Positions 5,202 through 13,390 of a DNA stretch of 14,195 nucleotides are shown one piece after another. The translations under genes were made by a program, and so were the position numbers. The notes beneath the pieces are model-generated. The model did not search any database, was not told where the DNA came from, and worked only from the letters and a program-made list of their open reading frames with translations. Where the stretch lies: NCBI GenBank assembly GCA_035574455.1, contig DATLYT010000136.1:1-14195 (forward strand), in the 5' to 3' direction. How positions within the stretch are numbered: position 1 is the stretch's first letter; each line of letters starts with the position of its first letter. The DNA comes from DATLYT01 sp035574455 (lineage in GTDB: Bacteria; Bacteroidota; Ignavibacteria; UBA10030).

Positions 5202-7307
5202 ATGAGTACATGGTATAAAGACGAAACATCAGACCCGAAGCAACGCGACGGAAATCAGCAGAAAAAGCGGATGCTTCCCCCGCGTCCGCAAAAGAAACAG
5301 CAAAAGCAGTTTCGCGACGACGAGTTTAACTGGAACAAAGTCAGCCGTGTAATCGCCAGCTGGCTGGGTATTCTCCTGGCCGTTTTCCTCGTGATGTACG
5401 CGTTCAAGAGCAACGAGGAGACCGAGTACGAGGTGAACTTCACCACCTTCCAGCAGCTCCTGAACGAAAGCAAGATCAGCGAAGCGCTCATTAAAAAATC
5501 CAACCTGAACGACTATGACTTCCACGGCAAGCTCACCCAGCCGATGGAACTCACAACCGTCAGCGGGAAGCGCGTCAAGAATGCCACGCGCATTGTTTTG
5601 ACCCTCCCCTACTCCAACATCGACGACAAGATCATCGCCGATTGGACAAGCAAAGGCATCCGCTTTAACATCATTAAAGAGGATAGCGCCTGGTTCAACA
5701 TGCTGATAGGATTCCTTCCCTGGGTACTGCTCATCGGCATCTGGCTGATTATTTTCCGGCGGATGCAGTCGGGCGCCGGCGGACCGAAAGGTCTCTTCTC
5801 CTTCGGCAAGAGCCGCGCAAAGCTTTTGACCGAAGGCGGCACTAAAGTGACATTCGAGGATGTCGCCGGTGCTGATGAAGCGAAGATCGAACTACAAGAG
5901 ATTATTGAATTCCTCAAAGACCCCGGCAAGTTCCAACGGCTTGGCGGAAAAATTCCGCGTGGCGTTCTGCTGTTAGGACCTCCGGGCACGGGAAAAACTC
6001 TGTTAGCCCGCGCGGTCGCGGGTGAAGCGGGGGTGCCATTCTTCTCAATCAGCGGCGCGGATTTCGTGGAGATGTTCGTCGGTGTGGGTGCCAGCCGCGT
6101 GCGCGACCTGTTCGAGCAGGGCAAGAAGAATGCGCCGTGCATTATCTTCATTGACGAAATTGACGCCGTGGGTAGACACCGTGGCGCAGGATTAGGCGGC
6201 GGGCACGACGAACGCGAACAAACGCTCAACCAGCTCCTCGTGGAGATGGATGGTTTCGAGCAGAACAGCGGCGTTATTATCATTGCGGCAACGAACCGAC
6301 CGGATGTGCTCGACCCCGCGCTGTTGCGTCCGGGCCGATTTGACCGACAGGTTGTTGTCGATCGGCCAGACGTGAAAGGTCGCGAAGGCATCTTCCGCGT
6401 CCATACGAAGAACATTCCGCTCGGCGACGATGTGGTGATCGAAACGCTCGCCAAAGGTACCCCGGGCCTCTCCGGCGCCGATATTGCGAACCTCGTCAAC
6501 GAAGCAGCCCTGCTTGCCGCGAGAGAGAACGAGAAAGAGGTATCGATGCGGCACTTCGAAGCGGCCAAGGACAAAGTGATGATGGGGATGGAGCGAAAAT
6601 CGTTGATCATTACCGACCGTGAAAAGAAAATCACCGCCTATCACGAAGCGGGTCACGTCCTCGTCGCCAAGTTTATGCCGGATGCCGACCCGGTGCACAA
6701 AGTTACGATCATCCCTCGCGGCCGGGCATTGGGTGTGACGACCTATTTGCCCATCGACGAAAAGCATACGTATTCCAAGAACTATCTGGAAGCGATGATT
6801 ACGTACGCGCTCGGCGGGCGGGCGGCAGAAAAGATTATCTTCAATCAGCTGACAACCGGAGCGGGCAACGATATTGAGCGCGCGACCGAGCTGGCGCGGA
6901 AGATGGTTTGCGAGTGGGGTATGAGCGAAAAGCTGGGTCCGTTAGCGTATGGAGCCAAAGAAGAAGAGCTGTTCCTCGGTCGAGAGATTACACGGTCGCG
7001 CAACTTCAGCGAGCAAACCGCTATCGCGATCGACGAAGAGGTGAAGAAGATTGTGACCTCGGCGATGAAACGGGCAGAAAAAATTCTGCGTGAGAACCTC
7101 ACCACGCTGCACCGACTCGCCAATGCCTTGCTGGAGCGGGAGATTCTCGATTCCGAGGAAATCGACAAGATCATGCGGGGCGAAGAGTTGCCGCCGGTCG
7201 AGAGACGCAAAAACGGCCAGCCGGAACAACGTGCCACCGATCAGACCCAAGCCCCCGCGGCAAACACTGCCGCGGCCGAGTCTACGCTAGCCAAACCCAA
7301 GAAGTAA
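5202..7307 (+). CDS. ftsH: FtsH, membrane-anchored ATP-dependent zinc metalloprotease
   Basis: FtsH is a hexameric AAA+ protease of the inner membrane that extracts and degrades misassembled membrane proteins and short-lived regulators. The 701-residue product has a basic, Gln/Lys-rich N-terminal tail (1-45). A first membrane helix lies at about 50-68, a periplasmic domain at about 70-163, and a second helix at about 166-186. The AAA domain follows with Walker A GPPGTGKT (259-266), Walker B IIFIDEID (314-321) and second region of homology ATNRPDVLDPALLRPGRFDR (363-382). The M41 domain carries HEAGH (481-485), with the third zinc ligand probably Asp557 in GAGNDIERAT. The C-terminal tail (about 665-701) is Gln/Ala/Pro-rich and probably disordered. 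The ATG is preceded by GAGGAG at about 10 nt. The long charged N-terminus is typical of Bacteroidota-type FtsH. Confidence 0.97.
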   Translation: MSTWYKDETSDPKQRDGNQQKKRMLPPRPQKKQQKQFRDDEFNWNKVSRVIASWLGILLAVFLVMYAFKSNEETEYEVNFTTFQQLLNESKISEALIKKSNLNDYDFHGKLTQPMELTTVSGKRVKNATRIVLTLPYSNIDDKIIADWTSKGIRFNIIKEDSAWFNMLIGFLPWVLLIGIWLIIFRRMQSGAGGPKGLFSFGKSRAKLLTEGGTKVTFEDVAGADEAKIELQEIIEFLKDPGKFQRLGGKIPRGVLLLGPPGTGKTLLARAVAGEAGVPFFSISGADFVEMFVGVGASRVRDLFEQGKKNAPCIIFIDEIDAVGRHRGAGLGGGHDEREQTLNQLLVEMDGFEQNSGVIIIAATNRPDVLDPALLRPGRFDRQVVVDRPDVKGREGIFRVHTKNIPLGDDVVIETLAKGTPGLSGADIANLVNEAALLAARENEKEVSMRHFEAAKDKVMMGMERKSLIITDREKKITAYHEAGHVLVAKFMPDADPVHKVTIIPRGRALGVTTYLPIDEKHTYSKNYLEAMITYALGGRAAEKIIFNQLTTGAGNDIERATELARKMVCEWGMSEKLGPLAYGAKEEELFLGREITRSRNFSEQTAIAIDEEVKKIVTSAMKRAEKILRENLTTLHRLANALLEREILDSEEIDKIMRGEELPPVERRKNGQPEQRATDQTQAPAANTAAAESTLAKPKK

Positions 7308-7309
7308 CA

Positions 7310-8032
7310 ATGGCTGAATCGCCGAAAAGGAATGGCGCACCTTCCGGTGATCCAGAATCTCAGCAGACCGTGAATGAGCATTTGGAGCATTCAGCCACAA
7401 TTGATTTTCGCTCCGAGCTGATCCGCAAGGCCATTCACCTTTCTTCTCTCTCCATACCTCTCATTTATTACCAGATCACGAAGGAATTGGCGCTTCAGCT
7501 CCTCGTGCCATTGACGGTCGCCTTTATTACTGTCGACCTTGCCCGCTACTATCATCAGCCAATTGCCGACTGGTTCTACCGATGGTTCGGCTGGCTGTTG
7601 CGTCGGCACGAGCAGGATGAGAAACGGAAGCGGCTGAATGGCGCTACCAATGTCCTGATCGCCGCAACACTCTGTGTACTGATTTTCCCGAAGATTCTCG
7701 TTGTCACCGCGCTCACCATTCTGATTTTTTCGGATTCCACCTCTGCGCTCATCGGCCGGCGCTTCGGAAAACACCGCTTTCTGGGCAAGAGCTTGGAAGG
7801 AACGTTTGCCTTTTTTGTGACTGCGGTGCTTGTCGTTTTAGCGACTCCAAAAGTCGATGGTCTGCCGATGGAATACGTTATCGGGATCATTGCCGCGGCA
7901 GTGGGTGCACTGGCAGAAGCCTCTATCCCTTATATCGACGATAACCTAACGGTGCCCATCAGTATCTGCAGCACGATGTGGGGCCTGTACGCCCTGCTGC
8001 TGCCCACCGTCGACCTGTTTCGCATTGTATGA
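7310..8032 (+). CDS. Dolichol/phytol-kinase-like (diacylglycerol/polyprenol kinase family) membrane protein
   Basis: The 240-residue polytopic membrane protein belongs to the SEC59/DGK1/VTE5-like family of CTP-dependent lipid-alcohol kinases, related in fold to CdsA. A hydrophilic N-terminal stretch (1-36) precedes RKAIHLSS (39-46). There are hydrophobic segments at about 47-76, 112-140, 166-180 and 187-203, with a last one near 217-233. The family motifs are LNGATNVLIAA (109-119), DSTSALIGRRFGKHRFLG (142-159) with KSLEGT (160-165), and AEA then DDNLTVP (202-216). The substrate cannot be told from sequence; a polyprenol, phytol or diacylglycerol are all possible. Some databases name such proteins phosphatidate cytidylyltransferase. 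The start codon lies 2 nt after the ftsH stop, so translation is probably coupled. AAGAAG at the ftsH end is a weak ribosome site. Confidence 0.85.
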   Translation: MAESPKRNGAPSGDPESQQTVNEHLEHSATIDFRSELIRKAIHLSSLSIPLIYYQITKELALQLLVPLTVAFITVDLARYYHQPIADWFYRWFGWLLRRHEQDEKRKRLNGATNVLIAATLCVLIFPKILVVTALTILIFSDSTSALIGRRFGKHRFLGKSLEGTFAFFVTAVLVVLATPKVDGLPMEYVIGIIAAAVGALAEASIPYIDDNLTVPISICSTMWGLYALLLPTVDLFRIV

Positions 8033-8053
8033 TTCATTGCTGAGGAGATTGCT

Positions 8054-9136
8054 ATGAAGTTCACGATTGTTCCCTTTCACCTTTTCGTTGCTCTCTCATT
8101 CATCTTCCTCGGCTGTGAGAAAGCGAAAATCCTCGCAACGGGGGCCGAGGATGAGATTGTCGTCTTCGCGGATTCAACAACCTGGCATGCCCTCCAGCAG
8201 CAACTTCGGGAGACGTTTGAGGATACGGTCTACACGCCGCAACCCGAGCGCTGGTTTACACTGCGTTGGGTAAGCTTCGACCGGTTCGATGAGTTTCTTA
8301 CCCACAAAAACCGTCTCATCGTCGCTCCGTTGAATGATTCAGGCCAGGTTGCGCAGTACATGCGGGCATCGCTGGATACCTCCGTGCAGGTGCTCGTTCA
8401 GCAAGGGAAGGAGTTTTACTTCAGCAAATACGACGTGTATGCCAGACGACAGATTGTGATGTATCTGACGGGTCCCACTCTTGACTTCATACGCGCATCC
8501 GTGGCAAGCCGAGGACCGGACCTTCTGTACTATTTCACCAACATGGCACTCAAACGGGAATTGGCATCGCTGGAGAACGAGTCCCGCTATAACAAGCGAG
8601 ACGTTGAAGAAGAGTTAGCGAAGAAGTACGGATGGACGATGACCGTGCAGCATGATTATGCAGTGGCAATCGATTCGGCGAGCGCGCGATTTTTCTGGAT
8701 GCGGCGGGCTACACCCAGCGATATGGAGCGATGGATTTTCGTGCACTGGATCGAGTCGGCCACTCCCCAACAGCTTACCGAAGGTTTTGTACTAAGCCTG
8801 CGGGACTCCCTCACCCGACTCTTCCTCCGCACTATCGACGACGATGCCCATGTGGAGATCGCGCCCTACAACCTCAGAATGCAGCAGGTGAACTTTCTTG
8901 GGCGGTTTGCGTTCGAGACACGAGGCAACTGGCGGTTTAGCGATAAGACCGGCGGTGGACCGTTTGTGAACTACACCTTCTACGACGAACCGACGCGACG
9001 CATTTACATGCTCGACGGCTCGATTTTCGCCCCGCGCGTCGAAAAAAAGAAACTCGTGCTTCAGGTGGATGGACTGCTTCACACCTTCCGCACAAGCCAG
9101 GAAATCTCTCCACAACAGACAAGTTCGTACGATTAA
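8054..9136 (+). CDS. DUF4837-like envelope lipoprotein, function unknown
   Basis: The 360-residue protein starts with a short signal peptide (MKFTIVPFHLFVALSFIF) and a lipobox LGC with Cys21 as the predicted lipidation site. The mature part is soluble and mixed in character. I recognise it as resembling DUF4837, a lipoprotein family of Bacteroidota and relatives with no known activity. Features include VVFADSTTWHALQQQLRETF (36-55), a central acidic and basic region about 155-200, a Trp/Arg-rich FFWMRRATPSDMERWIFVHW stretch (228-247) and a GNWRFSDKTGGGPFVNYTF segment near 310. No catalytic motif is visible. GAGGAG lies 6 nt before the ATG, a strong ribosome site. It is the last gene of the tilS-to-lipoprotein run and overlaps the end of the convergent kinase gene by 4 nt. 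Its place behind ftsH suggests an envelope role, but this is inference. Confidence 0.75.
   Translation: MKFTIVPFHLFVALSFIFLGCEKAKILATGAEDEIVVFADSTTWHALQQQLRETFEDTVYTPQPERWFTLRWVSFDRFDEFLTHKNRLIVAPLNDSGQVAQYMRASLDTSVQVLVQQGKEFYFSKYDVYARRQIVMYLTGPTLDFIRASVASRGPDLLYYFTNMALKRELASLENESRYNKRDVEEELAKKYGWTMTVQHDYAVAIDSASARFFWMRRATPSDMERWIFVHWIESATPQQLTEGFVLSLRDSLTRLFLRTIDDDAHVEIAPYNLRMQQVNFLGRFAFETRGNWRFSDKTGGGPFVNYTFYDEPTRRIYMLDGSIFAPRVEKKKLVLQVDGLLHTFRTSQEISPQQTSSYD
9133..9136. other. Shared convergent stop codons (TTAA)
   Basis: The palindrome TTAA supplies TAA for the lipoprotein gene on the plus strand (9134-9136) and TAA for the kinase gene on the minus strand (9133-9135). No terminator hairpin separates the two genes, so each transcript probably runs into the other. 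Confidence 0.9.
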
Positions 9137-11130
9137 ACTTTATCCCCTTGTTCCGCAGCCGCGGCAACGGTTGACCGGATGATGTTTTTGATCTTCTCCA
9201 CCGGTAACGGTTTCGCCACAACATCATACGCTCCTGCCGCTTCCAACTCTTCGCGCACCGCCCAGGAGTCGTGCCCCGTCGCAATCACAATCGGAATCTG
9301 TTTCAATTCCTCCTGTTGTTTCGCTGCCTCAAGAAGTGCCAGACCGTTCATCTTCGGCATGGCGTAATCGGAAAGCACCAACTTGGGTTTGTGGCGCAAC
9401 ATCATCTCCAGCGCCTTCTGTCCGTCTGGCGCTTGCAGAACGTGAGCGCCGGGATAGGCTTGCTTGATATACTTCGCATGGAGTGCTCGGATGCCCGGCT
9501 CGTCATCCACCACAAGGATGGTAACTTGACCTTCCGGTTCAGATTTTGGGAAACGCAGATAGAAGGTCGTTCCGTTTCCTGGTGTGCTCTCGACCGAGAT
9601 GTCCCCACCAAGTTCCCTCATAATCTCCGCGCAGAGCGGCAACCCTAACCCCGTGCCCTTCTCTCCCGAGAGACCCGTTTGCGAATAGGTTCCTCGTGCT
9701 ACAAAGAGTTTGGGCTGATCTTCCAACGGAATCCCCACACCCGTATCTCTCACCGCCACCACCCATTCCCGCGGCGTCTGCTCCGCGATTTCCAGTCGAA
9801 TTCTGCCTTTCGGCGGCGTGAACTTCAAGGCATTGCTCACAAGGTTGTTGAATACCTGTAGCACAAGCTGACCGTTGGCATGTACCATCGTCCCAGCGGG
9901 AATATTCACCTGGATCTCGATCTCCTTCTGCTTGGCTACCGTGCCCAACAGTTGTACTGTCTTCTCAGCAGCCTGCGCAAGGTCGGTTTCCTCCGGTTGT
10001 GCTTCGGAACCTGGAGCCTCCTGCGTCGGCTTGCGGAGAAGTTCGTTAATAACCTTCAGTTGATTCTGTGCCGCATCCCGAATATAGGTGATAAACTGAC
10101 GCCGCTCTTCAACGGGAAGTTTTTCTTCATCTTCTAAGAGAATTTCGGAGAACCCTAAAATGCTTCCCAACTGCGAACGCAGATCGTGGGAAAGCGCGAA
10201 GAGAAGCTTGTCCTTCCGCGCGTTAAGTTCCGCCAACGCCTGTTGCGAAACGCGGAGGGCATCCACATACTCCCGAAGCTGCTGTTCTTGCGCTTTCCGT
10301 TCGGTGATATCCTCGAGGATTCCTTCGAACATGATCGGGTTCCCCTGCTCATCCTTAATGAGGCGGGAATGTTCGAGGACGGTGATAGTTTTCCCATCTT
10401 TCCTTCGAAGGCGAAGCTCAACGTCGCGGCAAAAACCGTGCGTCAGGAGTAACTGCACCAGCCGCTCTCGGTCTTTTGGATTCACGTAGATGTCACTGAG
10501 GTTCACCCGGCTCATCTCCTCGAACGAACTATACCCCAACATCCGTAAGAGTGCAGGGTTCGCGTTAATGAGCTTCCCGCTGAGCGACGTTTGAAACATC
10601 CCCTGCACGGAGTTTTCAAACCACTCATGGTAGTTCCGCTCGCTTTGCGCTAACGCCCGTTCTGCTTCTTTCCTTTTGGTAACATCTCGGAACACGCTAA
10701 ACAACAATCTACTACCGTCCTCTGTTTCCACAAAAGAGTGGGAGACTTCTACATCGATAACTTTGCCAGAGGGAAGTGTAATACGCTGCTCACTGTACGA
10801 AGGTAATGACTGTTGTTCAAAGTTTCTCCGATAGGCATCCAGCGCCTCATATTGGTCGTCATTATTCGAAAAAGAAAACGTCGCGAGCTTCCCGACCATC
10901 TCATGTTCGCGAAATCCCATCATGGCAGCATAGGCTGGGTTCGCAGCGACAATGATCCCATCGCCGTCCGTGAAAACCATACCGTCATGAGATCTTTCCC
11001 AGGCGAGCTGGAGAAGATTGGTTGCAGTACGAAACAGCACCGAACCGGGATTTTTACCGACATTGGACCGTTTCGTTGCTACGCGGTCAGTGCGGTCTTG
11101 ATAAGGCGGTAACAGTTGAAGGGCTTGCAC
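9133..11130 (-). CDS. Soluble PAS-PAS hybrid sensor histidine kinase with C-terminal receiver domain
   Basis: The 665-residue protein has no membrane segment or signal peptide and should sense a cytoplasmic cue. A first PAS domain spans about 35-150 and a second PAS/PAC about 165-278, followed by a coiled-coil linker. The HisKA domain carries SHDLRS with His315 as phosphorylation site. The ATPase domain has the N box NNLVSNALKF (428-437), G1 DTGVGIP (462-468) and G2 GTGLGL (492-497). The receiver (about 537-652) has the acidic pair Asp542-Asp543, phosphoacceptor Asp588 in LSDYAMPKMNG, Thr618 and Lys640, so it looks active. No DNA-binding output domain is present. The start is GTG at 11130, chosen because AAAGGAG sits 7 nt upstream. 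The gene lies 198 nt downstream of cstA in the same direction, and its 3' end overlaps the convergent lipoprotein gene. The signal and partner regulator are unknown. Confidence 0.92.
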   Translation of the reverse strand: MQALQLLPPYQDRTDRVATKRSNVGKNPGSVLFRTATNLLQLAWERSHDGMVFTDGDGIIVAANPAYAAMMGFREHEMVGKLATFSFSNNDDQYEALDAYRRNFEQQSLPSYSEQRITLPSGKVIDVEVSHSFVETEDGSRLLFSVFRDVTKRKEAERALAQSERNYHEWFENSVQGMFQTSLSGKLINANPALLRMLGYSSFEEMSRVNLSDIYVNPKDRERLVQLLLTHGFCRDVELRLRRKDGKTITVLEHSRLIKDEQGNPIMFEGILEDITERKAQEQQLREYVDALRVSQQALAELNARKDKLLFALSHDLRSQLGSILGFSEILLEDEEKLPVEERRQFITYIRDAAQNQLKVINELLRKPTQEAPGSEAQPEETDLAQAAEKTVQLLGTVAKQKEIEIQVNIPAGTMVHANGQLVLQVFNNLVSNALKFTPPKGRIRLEIAEQTPREWVVAVRDTGVGIPLEDQPKLFVARGTYSQTGLSGEKGTGLGLPLCAEIMRELGGDISVESTPGNGTTFYLRFPKSEPEGQVTILVVDDEPGIRALHAKYIKQAYPGAHVLQAPDGQKALEMMLRHKPKLVLSDYAMPKMNGLALLEAAKQQEELKQIPIVIATGHDSWAVREELEAAGAYDVVAKPLPVEKIKNIIRSTVAAAAEQGDKV

Positions 11131-11328
11131 GGCTTGTCTCCTTTGCTCCTAGACCAAAAGGTGAACCATTGTGCCTTAGATAGAGACAAGCGATATACCA
11201 GTAAAACGAGGCTATTTTGTAGGCTTTTTTTCCTAAGAAATAGTGGGCCAATTGCAGATTCTACAAAAGGAAAAGCCGGCTTGACAAAACACCAGCCGCC
11301 CAATAAAACACTGTCTGTGCAGCAAAAC
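11131..11328 (-). other. Gap between cstA and the kinase gene, weak hairpin only
   Basis: This 198-nt spacer is AT-richer than the flanking genes. On the minus strand it contains a short CGGCT/AGCCG stem (11298-11277, 12-nt loop) followed by a T-rich run, which could be a weak terminator of cstA. AAGCCGGCTT at 11273-11282 is a perfect 10-bp palindrome overlapping it. I find no convincing promoter for the kinase gene, although one is expected here if the hairpin terminates. Confidence 0.3.
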
Positions 11329-13182
11329 TTAACAGCAGCCGTACATGGGGGGCGTAAAATTCCCCTCACTGGCCGGGACGAGATTACCCGCGACGGAGTA
11401 TTCTTTTCTCACCAGCACGCGATACCAACGGCGGAACGACTCAAACAAAATAATAATAGCACAAACCATCATGATGGCAGTGAGAATCGAGTTGACGTAC
11501 CCTTGCGTCGCTGTTTGTGGGTTGGCGGTAAGCGGCCAGAAGTTGTCGGTGATGTTCATCCAGCCGGCCGTGAGTGTGGTGATGGAGACAAAGAACATAG
11601 GGATGAGTGTGACCCAGACGTAGCGTTGCTTACCGGCGTTGATGATGGCAGTCGAGGCAACAGCAAGCGCGACGCCGGCGAGAAGTTGATTGGCCGTGCC
11701 GAACATCGGCCAGATGGTGCTGATACTGCCGTTCCAGATAAAGTACGCCCACGCAAAGACCACGACGGCACTGGAAAGGAGCGTGCCAGGGAGCCAGTCG
11801 GTTTTCTCGAACGGTTTCCAGATGCGACCGACGTACTCCTGGACGAGGAATCGCGCGACACGAGTCCCCGTGTCGATCGTCGTCAGGATGAACAGCGCTT
11901 CGAACATGATGGCAAAATGATACCAGTAGGACATCAAGCCCCTCATGCCGGGAAAGCCGGAAAAAATCTGTGCGAAACCCACGGCCAGCGAGACGGCGCC
12001 GCCCGGTCGGCCGGCTATGGTTTCGCCAACCTCCAGCGAAAGCTCAGCGAGGTTGACCGGCGAAAGACCCAGAGCGGCAAATTTCTCCGGCGTCAAGTTG
12101 ATGGCAAAATAATCGGCGGGAAAGAGCGAGCTTGCCGCAATGAGAGAAATGATGCCGACGACGCCTTCGATGAGCATCGCCCCATAGCCGATCATGCGAG
12201 CGTCGGATTCGCGGTTGATCATTTTGGGTGTCGTACCGGAGGAAACAAGAGCATGGAATCCGGAGATTGCTCCGCAGGCGATTGTGATGAAGACAAAGGG
12301 AAAGAGCTTACCCGGAATGATAGGCCCGCCACCGTAGATAAACTCCGTAATCGCCGGCATTTTGATTTCCGGAGCGACAACCACAACACCGATGATCAAC
12401 GCTAAGATCGTGCCGATTTTCATGTATGAGCTCAGGTAATCGCGCGGACAGAGCAACAGCCAGACCGGCAACACGGACGCGATGAAACCGTACGAAGCGA
12501 TCGCGATGATAATACCTTCGCGAGAGAGCGTGAAGTACTGCGCCAGAGACGATTCGGGGATGTAGCTCCCGACAAAAACAGAGGCAAACACTCCAATCAC
12601 ACCGATGATACTCGCTTCGGCAATCCTTCCCGGCCGGATTCGGTACATCCAGAGTCCAACAAAGAGGGCAATGGGAATCGTCATGGCAATCGTGAAGGTT
12701 CCCCACGAGCTTTCCCGCAGCGCGTTCACGACGGCGAGGCCGAGACCCGCCAGCGCGATGATGACGATAATCAGAATCGCGACTGACCCGACGATGCTTG
12801 CGGTGGGGCTGATTTCATGGCGGGCAATTTCGGCGAGCGACTTGCCGTTCCGCCGTACGGACGCGGCGAGGATCATGAAATCATGCACCGCTCCACCCAG
12901 ACAAACACCGATGAGCAGCCAGAGAAAGCCGGGCAAAAACCCGAATTGCGCCGCGAGCACCGGACCGATCAACGGTCCTGCTCCAGAGATTGCCGCAAAG
13001 TGATGGCCGAAGAGGACCCACTTGTTCGTGGGATGGTAGTTTTGTCCATCGTTCAATGTGTGCGCCGGCGTCGGCCTCGAATCATCGAGGGCGACGACTT
13101 TGGCGGCGATGAAGGCGCTGTAGTAGCGATAGAAGATTGCCATCACACACAGCGCACCGAGGATGAAGGGAAGTGCGTTCAT
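11329..13182 (-). CDS. cstA: CstA-family carbon starvation protein (pyruvate/peptide transporter family)
   Basis: CstA-family proteins are inner-membrane carriers. Escherichia coli CstA and BtsT are implicated in uptake of peptides and/or pyruvate during carbon starvation. The 617-residue protein is hydrophobic throughout, with well over ten predicted membrane segments. It contains GHHFAAISGAGPLIGP (59-74), GGAVHDF (96-102), a GAISGFHALVSSGTTPKMI segment and SYWYHFAIMFEALFILTTID (the conserved C-terminal core). It is about 80-100 residues shorter than the E. coli homologues and ends in Tyr-Gly-Cys-Cys. The start is ATG 13182. No Shine-Dalgarno is seen in the 18 nt before it. The upstream gap contains the small palindrome TTGACTGTCAA (13225-13235) but no promoter I can defend. 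A sensor kinase gene follows in the same direction, which recalls the kinase-regulated BtsT system, but the domain architecture differs. Confidence 0.93.
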   Translation of the reverse strand: MNALPFILGALCVMAIFYRYYSAFIAAKVVALDDSRPTPAHTLNDGQNYHPTNKWVLFGHHFAAISGAGPLIGPVLAAQFGFLPGFLWLLIGVCLGGAVHDFMILAASVRRNGKSLAEIARHEISPTASIVGSVAILIIVIIALAGLGLAVVNALRESSWGTFTIAMTIPIALFVGLWMYRIRPGRIAEASIIGVIGVFASVFVGSYIPESSLAQYFTLSREGIIIAIASYGFIASVLPVWLLLCPRDYLSSYMKIGTILALIIGVVVVAPEIKMPAITEFIYGGGPIIPGKLFPFVFITIACGAISGFHALVSSGTTPKMINRESDARMIGYGAMLIEGVVGIISLIAASSLFPADYFAINLTPEKFAALGLSPVNLAELSLEVGETIAGRPGGAVSLAVGFAQIFSGFPGMRGLMSYWYHFAIMFEALFILTTIDTGTRVARFLVQEYVGRIWKPFEKTDWLPGTLLSSAVVVFAWAYFIWNGSISTIWPMFGTANQLLAGVALAVASTAIINAGKQRYVWVTLIPMFFVSITTLTAGWMNITDNFWPLTANPQTATQGYVNSILTAIMMVCAIIILFESFRRWYRVLVRKEYSVAGNLVPASEGNFTPPMYGCC

Positions 13183-13382
13183 GGTTAATTATCTGGCGTT
13201 ATCTGATTTGGGAGCGTCGTGGCTTTGACTGTCAAGCACAGACAAAACAATTTGATTGACCGGGTACCGTCATCTAATTGCCTTGGTTGAGTAATATGAA
13301 TGACGACAGTTGCGCATAACGTGTGCAGGCACTACACTTCATGGACACAATGGATCGGCGTTTATCCTGCCAATAAGCGGTA
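13183..13382 (-). other. Upstream region of cstA, no gene
   Basis: This 200-nt gap lies between cstA and the small lipoprotein gene. It holds the palindrome TTGACTGTCAA at 13225-13235. On the minus strand that site reads as part of CTTGACAG, which resembles a -35 box, but no -10 sits at 16-18 nt. It is otherwise unremarkable and presumably contains the cstA control region. Confidence 0.3.
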
Positions 13383-13390
13383 TTATTGGC
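13369..13390. other. 8-bp stem-loop overlapping the lipoprotein stop codon
   Basis: GCCAATAA (13369-13376) pairs perfectly with TTATTGGC (13383-13390) around a 6-nt loop. The structure includes the stop codon of the minus-strand lipoprotein gene. No T-run follows it on the minus strand, so it is not a textbook terminator. Confidence 0.5.

Noticed and set aside
5609..6634. 341-residue minus-strand open frame inside ftsH
   Set aside because: It is antisense to the most conserved AAA part of ftsH, Ser/Arg-rich, and without any family resemblance.
11116..12405. 429-residue plus-strand open frame opposite cstA
   Set aside because: The translation is rich in Arg, Asp, Gly and His with no hydrophobic pattern and lies antisense to the conserved cstA frame, so it is a shadow.
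13225..13300. Promoter for cstA based on TTGACA on the minus strand near 13235
   Set aside because: No acceptable -10 hexamer at 16-18 nt, so only the palindrome is reported.
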